Below are positions 7,362 to 11,404 of a DNA stretch of 11,404 nt, in pieces. Position 1 is the first letter of the stretch. The number at the start of each line of letters is the position of its first letter. The stretch lies in NCBI GenBank assembly GCA_044450785.1, contig JBIOJM010000331.1, positions 1-11,404 of the forward strand, given 5' to 3'. Source of the DNA: JBIOJM01 sp044450785. GTDB lineage: Bacteria; Planctomycetota; Planctomycetia; Isosphaerales; Isosphaeraceae. The position numbers and the translations under genes were made by a program. A model generated the notes under the pieces. That model did not search any database, had not been told where the DNA came from, and worked only from the letters and a program-made list of their open reading frames with translations.

Positions 7362-8336
7362 ATGCCGGCGAGTCCTCAACCACACAGGCATCGCGGATTC
7401 ACATTGATCGAGTTGCTCGTCGTCATTGCGATCATCGGCGTGTTGGTCGCCCTTTTGTTACCGGCCGTGCAGGCGGGCCGCGAGGCGGCCAGGCGGGCGC
7501 AGTGCACCAACAACCTCAAGCAGATCGGACTGGCGATCCACAATTACTCCCAGATCCACGGAGTTCTTCCTCCGGGGTATGTTTCCACGTGGGACCCGGT
7601 GTTCTTGCGGGAGAAGGGGCCGGGCTGGGGCTGGGCGAGCATGATCCTGCCTCAGTTCGACCAGAATCCGATCTACAACGAGATCGATTTTCGCCAGAAG
7701 ATTCAAGATCCCACGCAGGCTACGGTGCGTACCCTGCTGATCGCGAGCTATCTTTGCCCGTCGGACAACATGCCGTCGACCTGGACGGCCTCGGTCGGTC
7801 TCGTCAAAGTGGTCGGCGGCACCATCTTTGAACTGGTGATTCCGATCTGTGACGTGCCCGGCTCAAACTACGTCGGAGTGTTCGGAGTGGGCGAGCCCGG
7901 GGTCGACGGTGACGGCGTGTTCTTCCGCAATACCTCCGTCCGTTTCTCCCAGATCACTGACGGGCTCAGCCAAACACTCATGGTTGGGGAACGGTCGATC
8001 CAATCGCTGAAAGGACGCGGGCAGGCGACCTGGGTCGGCGCCGTCCCGGGTGCGCAGTTCTGGTCGTGTGACGCGGCGGCGATCGGCGACCCCGACGCGA
8101 CCGGTCCGTGTGTCAAGGAAGACGGTTCGGGGATGACCCTTGGCCACACCGGCGAAGGACACGGGCCTGGCGATCCCTACAGCGATGTCAACCAATTTAC
8201 CAGCCGCCATGGCCGCGGCGCGAATTTCCTGTTCGGCGACGGTCACGTCAAGTTCCTGAACAACTCGATGAACTACGCGACCTACAAGGCGCTCAGTACC
8301 CGATCATCATCCGAGGTCGTCTCTGACGGTTTTTGA
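7362..8336 (+). CDS. DUF1559 pseudopilin-like protein (H-X9-DG type)
   Basis: This 324-residue protein belongs to the DUF1559 family, greatly expanded in planctomycetes. It opens with a type IV prepilin leader: a short basic stretch ending in Gly12, then FTLIELLVVIAIIGVLVALL, with Glu at +5 of the mature form. A prepilin peptidase would cut after Gly12 and N-methylate Phe. The helix leads into LLPAVQAGREAARRAQC, NNLKQIGLAIHNY and LPPGY, all typical of the family. Near the end is the H-X9-DG signature, from His283 (HGRGANFLFGDG). Length is normal for the family. Members are thought to be envelope or secretion-associated pseudopilins, but their exact role is not established. No pilus or type II secretion gene lies nearby, so assembly machinery must be elsewhere in the genome. 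Confidence 0.96.
   Translation: MPASPQPHRHRGFTLIELLVVIAIIGVLVALLLPAVQAGREAARRAQCTNNLKQIGLAIHNYSQIHGVLPPGYVSTWDPVFLREKGPGWGWASMILPQFDQNPIYNEIDFRQKIQDPTQATVRTLLIASYLCPSDNMPSTWTASVGLVKVVGGTIFELVIPICDVPGSNYVGVFGVGEPGVDGDGVFFRNTSVRFSQITDGLSQTLMVGERSIQSLKGRGQATWVGAVPGAQFWSCDAAAIGDPDATGPCVKEDGSGMTLGHTGEGHGPGDPYSDVNQFTSRHGRGANFLFGDGHVKFLNNSMNYATYKALSTRSSSEVVSDGF
8316..8334 (+). terminator. Weak intrinsic terminator at the end of the pseudopilin gene
   Basis: CGTC (8318-8321) and GACG (8325-8328) pair around TCT, extended by two G-U pairs, and are followed by five T residues (8330-8334). The T-run reaches into the TGA stop. The stem is short, so efficiency is doubtful. Confidence 0.35.
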
Positions 8337-8487
8337 CTGTTGACCGCTGGCCCGGTCCCGGCTCCGCGCTCCACCGGTGTACCTCGGGGGACGGACCCCA
8401 CGTTTACCGTTGAGACGTCTCAGGGCGATCTTGCTGGCTTGACCTTCCTGATCAGTGCAAGCACGCGTGTGCGCTCGATATCCCGGA

Positions 8488-8519
8488 CTTGCGGACGGCG
8501 TTACTCTTCCGCCGTCAAG
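8488..8519 (+). terminator. Strong hairpin, possible terminator after the pseudopilin gene
   Basis: GACGGCG (8494-8500) and CGCCGTC (8510-8516) form a perfect 7-bp GC-rich stem around a 9-base loop. CTT (8488-8490) and AAG (8517-8519) extend it past a 3-base bulge. No U-tract follows. It is about 150 bp after the pseudopilin stop and could mark its transcript end, or be part of a structured RNA. Confidence 0.4.
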
Positions 8520-8589
8520 CGCTTCGCTCCAGTCACGAAATCCGTGTTTACGCGACGCTACATCGCGAGATCGATTATTCGGTGCCCTC

Positions 8590-8618
8590 TTGACCGGCGC
8601 TTTAGGATCACTTCGAAT
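8590..8618 (+). promoter_or_regulatory. Possible promoter of the exported propeller-repeat gene
   Basis: TTGACC (8590-8595, 5 of 6 consensus bases) and TCGAAT (8613-8618, 4 of 6) are separated by 17 bp. If used, it would give the downstream gene a leader of about 320 bases, long enough to include the ACCGAG-N18-CTCGGT repeat. Only a consensus match supports it. Confidence 0.3.
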
Positions 8619-8932
8619 ACTAACCGCGCGCAGGGTTCGTTCGAAAGGGTCGCCTCGGTCGGATATCGTAAACAAGGTGTCGCTAGCTCGAGTTTTCGGG
8701 TCATAGGATTCTTCAGCGCCAAGATTCGTGCGGGTGACCCTGCTCCACCATACTCCCTTCAGCGCAATACTCGGCTCGACAACCATTTGAATTCGCACTT
8801 TCGCGAACAGGGTCAATGACGAGGACCTCTGGCACCGTTGTGCTTGCAAACCGAGCGATCTGAGCCGATGAGCCTCGGTGGGCAGTCCGAATGCAGCGTT
8901 TCGCAGATTCCTGAGGGATAACGAAGACACCG

Positions 8933-8938
8933 AAGGAG
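8933..8938 (+). promoter_or_regulatory. Ribosome binding site that sets the start at 8947
   Basis: AAGGAG lies 8 bases before the ATG at 8947. The same frame is open back to a GTG at 8878, but that codon has no such site and would place extra residues ahead of the basic export segment. Confidence 0.75.
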
Positions 8939-8946
8939 TAACGCCG

Positions 8947-9678
8947 ATGCAACGCCGCTCGAACCCGGTAAGCTGGACCTGGCGATCCCGGAACCGCGCG
9001 CGGCTGAATTCCGCCCGAACGGCGCGGCGGCGGGTTATTCCGGCTGTCGAGCAGTTCGAGGACCGCACCCTTCTCTCGTTGAGCGTCGGCACGAACTTTA
9101 CGGGCTCGGGGCTCAACCGGAGCGGGTATATCCCGCCCGATACCCAGGGCGCGGCCGGGCCCACTCAACTGGTTGAAACGCTCAACGGAACGGTTTCCGT
9201 CTTCTCCAAGATCGGCTCGCTGCTCTCCCAGACCACGCTCGATTCGTTCTTCAACACCGCGCTGACCGCCGGTGGCGGGGGCAGCGTGACGAGCAACTCG
9301 TTTGATCCGCGCATTGCCTACGACGAGCAGAGCCAGCGGTTCTTCGTCGCGGGCGATGACAACGGAGGGGCGGCGAACAGCTTCCTCATCGCTGTTTCCA
9401 ACTCGTCCGACGCGACGGCAGGCTGGAAGGCATGGAAGGTCAACTCCGACCCGTCCGGCGCAGATTGGATGGACTTTCCGACGCTCGGGTTCAACCACGA
9501 TGGGGTTTACCTGGGTGGCAACATGTTCCCGATCAGCGGGGCGGGGAACGCGGCCACCGACATTCTGGTGATCCCGAAAGCCGACCTGGTCTCGGGCGTG
9601 GGCGTGACGCACGCGACGCTGTTCGCCGACCAAGACCCCAGCGGCACGGGTTTTCCGTCCAGCCCGTGGTCGACCTGA
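8947..9678 (+). CDS. Exported propeller-repeat protein, N-terminal part before frame break
   Basis: This 243-codon frame encodes the first part of a large exported protein. The basic N-terminus leads to VEQFEDRTLLS (residues 34-44), a textbook planctomycete extracellular motif. The following region opens with IPPDTQGAAGP (62-72) and contains FDPRIAYDEQSQRFFVAG, WMDFPTLGFNHDGVYLGG and DILVIPKADL; these evenly spaced strand motifs resemble a beta-propeller or sialidase-like exported domain, which is inference. The frame runs into TGA at 9676 after five residues (SPWST) that do not fit the flow. Read one base back from about 9652, the protein continues naturally as GFSVQPVVDLNS. The gene is therefore either frameshifted, wrongly assembled or decoded by -1 frameshifting. 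If translation simply stops at 9678, the product would be a truncated propeller. Confidence 0.85.
   Translation: MQRRSNPVSWTWRSRNRARLNSARTARRRVIPAVEQFEDRTLLSLSVGTNFTGSGLNRSGYIPPDTQGAAGPTQLVETLNGTVSVFSKIGSLLSQTTLDSFFNTALTAGGGGSVTSNSFDPRIAYDEQSQRFFVAGDDNGGAANSFLIAVSNSSDATAGWKAWKVNSDPSGADWMDFPTLGFNHDGVYLGGNMFPISGAGNAATDILVIPKADLVSGVGVTHATLFADQDPSGTGFPSSPWST
9046..9078 (+). other. N-terminal planctomycete export motif
   Basis: These codons encode VEQFEDRTLLS, preceded by an Arg-rich stretch. This form, with E-x-R-x-L-L-S, recurs near the N-terminus of planctomycete extracellular proteins (Pfam family Planc_extracel or similar, from memory). It takes the place of a normal signal peptide here, since no hydrophobic core is visible. 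Confidence 0.8.
9648..9654 (+). other. GGGTTTT heptamer at the frame break
   Basis: In the frame of the upstream part, these bases read G GGT TTT, the X XXY YYZ form of a -1 slippery site. Slipping back one base gives GGG TTT and then TCC GTC CAG, which continues the downstream frame and keeps Gly-Phe in either frame. Downstream, AGCAG (9681-9685) can pair with CTGCT (9705-9709), with a small GGG-ACAG-CCC hairpin inside, but this starts about 26 bases away, farther than the usual 5-9. The run is equally a hot spot for one-base deletion or sequencing error. Confidence 0.5.
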
Positions 9679-11404
9679 ATAGCAGTGAGGGACAGCCCGA
9701 GACCCTGCTCTCCGATTACGACACCCCGGCCGGGTACGCCAAGATCTCGCTGATCACGGGAAGCGTGACTGCCCCAGTGCTCAACACGGCCCCCTCGGAA
9801 GGAGACATGGGTGGTGGTTTCTTATCCGTCCCGGCTCTCCCCAACCCGCCTCCGGCCCCGCAGCTCGGTGACTCCCGCACGATTGAATCCGGCGATACGC
9901 GGTTCAGCGCTCACGTCATCGAGCAGGGTACCAATATTTGGGCCGTACAGACGGTCGACATCAACAGTAATGACGCCATTGCCTGGTACCGGATCGACGC
10001 TGCTTCAGGCACCGTGGTCGAGCACGGCACCATCGCCGACAGCTCGCTGAGCTATTATTACCCCTCGATCGCCGTCAACGAGTTTGGTGACGTCGTCATC
10101 GGGTTCAGCGGCAGCAGCACCTCGACTTACATCGGCGCGTACGCGGTGACCGGCACGTTTGACGGGACAACGACGACGCTCGGCAGTCCCCAGCTCGTCC
10201 AGGCAGGCACGGGCCCATACTACATCGACTACGGCGCTGGGCGCAACCGCTGGGGCGACTATAGCGCGGTTGTGATCGACCCGGCCGATCATCACACCTT
10301 CTGGTCGGTCCAGGAGTGGGCCAGCACCGTGGGCGGCGTGGGCAACAGCGACTGGTCGACCCAGTTCACCGCGTTCGGCGTCCAGCAGACGGTTACGGGC
10401 GTGAGCTCGACGACCGCGAACGGCACTTACGGCGTCGGCGCGACCATCGCGGTCACGGTCGGCTTCAGCAACCCCGTGGTCGTCACCGGCACCCCGCAAT
10501 TGGCGCTCAACTCCGGCGGGGTCGCCAGCTATTCCAGCGGCAGCGGCACCAACACACTGACCTTCAACTACACGGTCGCCGCCGGAGAGTCCGCCAACCC
10601 GCTCGATGAAGCATCGAGCTCGGCCCTGACCCTGAGCGGCGGCACGATCAACGACATTAACAGCGGCGTACCAGCCGCGCTCACCCTGCCGGCGCCAGGT
10701 ACGGCCAACTCGCTCGGCGTCAACAAGTCGATCGTGATTGCGACCTCTTCGACCGCGTTGGTGACCGGGGTCAGCTCGACGACCGCCGCCGGTGCCTACG
10801 GCATCGGCTCGTCCATCACGATCACCGTCAGCTTCAACAACTCAGTCGCCGTCACCGGCACTCCGCAACTGGCGCTCAACTCCGGCGGCACGGCCAGCTA
10901 CAGCAGCGGCAGCGGCACCAGCACCTTGGCCTTTACCTACATCATCGCCGCCGGACAGTCCGCCAACCCACTCGATGAAGCATCGACCTCGGCCCTGACC
11001 CTCAACGGCGGCACGATCAACGGCTCTCACGGCGTGCCCGCCGTGCTCACCTTACCGGCCCCGGGCTCGGCCAGCTCGCTCTCGAAGAGCAACATCGTCA
11101 TCGACACCACGGCTCCCACGGTCAGCGCCGTCACCTCGACCACCGCCAACGGGACGTACGGGGTCAGCTCGGTCATCACCATCACCGTCGGCTGGACCAA
11201 GACCGTCGTGGTCACCGGCACCCCGAAACTGGCGCTCAACTCGGGTGGCACGGCCAGCTACAGCAGCGGCAGCGGCACCGGCACGCTCACATTCATCTAC
11301 ACCGTCGCCGCCGGACAGAACAGCTCCAAGCTCGACTACACCAGCACGGGCGCCCTCAGCCTCAACGGCGGCACGATGTTCGACACGGTGACCAACCCCA
11401 ACGC
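9651..11404 (+). CDS. Exported propeller-repeat protein, C-terminal part (runs off window)
   Basis: This frame is open without a stop from before the upstream TGA to the window edge. It continues the protein as FSVQPVVDLNSSEGQP, completes the propeller-like region up to about 10388 (including AGRNRWGDYSAVVIDP and HTFWSVQEWAS, typical of the last blades of such exported proteins), then enters tandem repeats of about 120 residues. It has no convincing start of its own: the first ATG is at 9807, in the middle of the domain, with AAGGAG only two bases before it. I therefore treat it as the rest of the gene starting at 8947, in the -1 frame. Codon usage stays strongly GC at third positions, arguing against long-standing decay. 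The full protein would exceed 800 residues. No catalytic residues are recognised; an adhesive or surface-structural role is inferred. Confidence 0.85.
10392..11404 (+). repeat. Tandem ~120-residue surface repeats within the coding region
   Basis: Units begin near 10392, 10761 and 11121 (periods 369 and 360 bp); the third is cut by the window edge. Each reads roughly V(T/S)xVSSTTAxGxYG, then VTGTPxLALNSGG, ASYSSGSGT and LxxGGT. DNA is nearly identical over long parts, for example the stretch encoding LALNSGG to SGSGT. Units 1 and 2 share SANPLDEAS, where unit 3 has SSKLDYTS, so units 1 and 2 are the closest pair. Repeats of this kind occur in many large bacterial surface and secreted proteins. 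Confidence 0.9.

Larger units (their letters stand above)
8337..8946 (+). other. 610-bp intergenic region rich in inverted repeats
   Basis: I find no gene here that I would support. Long open frames exist on both strands, but they are Arg/Ser-rich, lack ribosome binding sites and show no motif; the minus-strand one also overlaps both flanking genes. Visible structure includes the hairpin at 8488-8519, a small hairpin AGCG-CTT-CGCT at 8518-8528, CGCGA-N7-TCGCG at 8551-8567, a long-loop repeat ACCGAG-N18-CTCGGT at 8850-8879, and a 9-base direct repeat CTTCAGCGC at 8711 and 8757. A possible promoter lies at 8590-8618. Confidence 0.5.

Noticed and set aside
8386..8399. GGGG-ACGGA-CCCC hairpin after the pseudopilin gene
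   Set aside because: Only four pairs and no T-run; too weak to call a terminator.
8340..8819. + strand open frame of 159 codons directly after the pseudopilin gene
   Set aside because: It begins with TTG without a ribosome binding site, has only moderate GC at third positions compared with its neighbours, and crosses several hairpins.
8307..9164. Minus-strand open frame of 285 codons across the 610-bp gap
   Set aside because: It overlaps the pseudopilin end and the first 218 bp of the next gene, has no ribosome binding site, and is Arg/Ser-rich without motifs.
9807..11404. Separate gene starting at the ATG at 9807
   Set aside because: AAGGAG is only two bases before the ATG, and the codon lies in the middle of a domain that begins upstream in the same frame; a frame-broken single gene is more likely.
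10392..11404. Tandem repeats considered as a CRISPR or satellite array
   Set aside because: The period of about 360 bp is a multiple of three, the frame stays open through all units, and the units read as protein repeats.

Overview
This GC-rich window most likely comes from a planctomycete, probably near the Isosphaeraceae. Three signs point there: a DUF1559 pseudopilin with its H-X9-DG tail, an exported repeat protein whose N-terminus carries the planctomycete motif EQFEDRTLLS, and a second exported protein with a variant of that motif (IERMESRLQMSA). This placement is inference from family knowledge; no rRNA or tRNA gene is present to confirm it. All four genes are on the + strand.

Layout. 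1-878: no convincing gene. It holds a possible promoter, a doubtful small secreted ORF (343-672), a second open frame that may be gene debris, and a dyad symmetry about 90 bp before the next gene. 879-4301: a complete RND-family inner-membrane efflux permease of 1140 residues, with no adaptor or outer-membrane channel gene beside it. 4302-4599: non-coding, with two hairpins. 4600-7212: a large exported protein made of beta-strand repeats, three Ig-like repeats and a C-terminal Ig-like domain. 7362-8336: a DUF1559 type IV pilin-like protein. 8337-8946: about 610 bp without a credible gene but with several inverted repeats. 8947 to the right edge: a large exported protein with a probable propeller-like domain followed by about 120-residue tandem repeats. 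Its reading frame is broken near position 9652 and it runs off the window.

The most notable point is that last gene. The first frame stops at 9678, but the -1 frame is open from before that stop to the end of the window (about 1.75 kb) and continues the protein sensibly. The switch falls on GGGTTTT, phased as G GGT TTT, the X XXY YYZ pattern of -1 ribosomal slippery sites. A single-base deletion or assembly error in this G3T4 run is the simpler explanation; programmed frameshifting is the more interesting one.

How the genes relate: the three right-hand genes all encode envelope or exported proteins, each with its own Shine-Dalgarno sequence and separate leader, so they look like neighbouring single-gene units and not one tight operon. 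The RND pump appears functionally separate from them. I see no defence system, CRISPR array, insertion sequence or phage gene.
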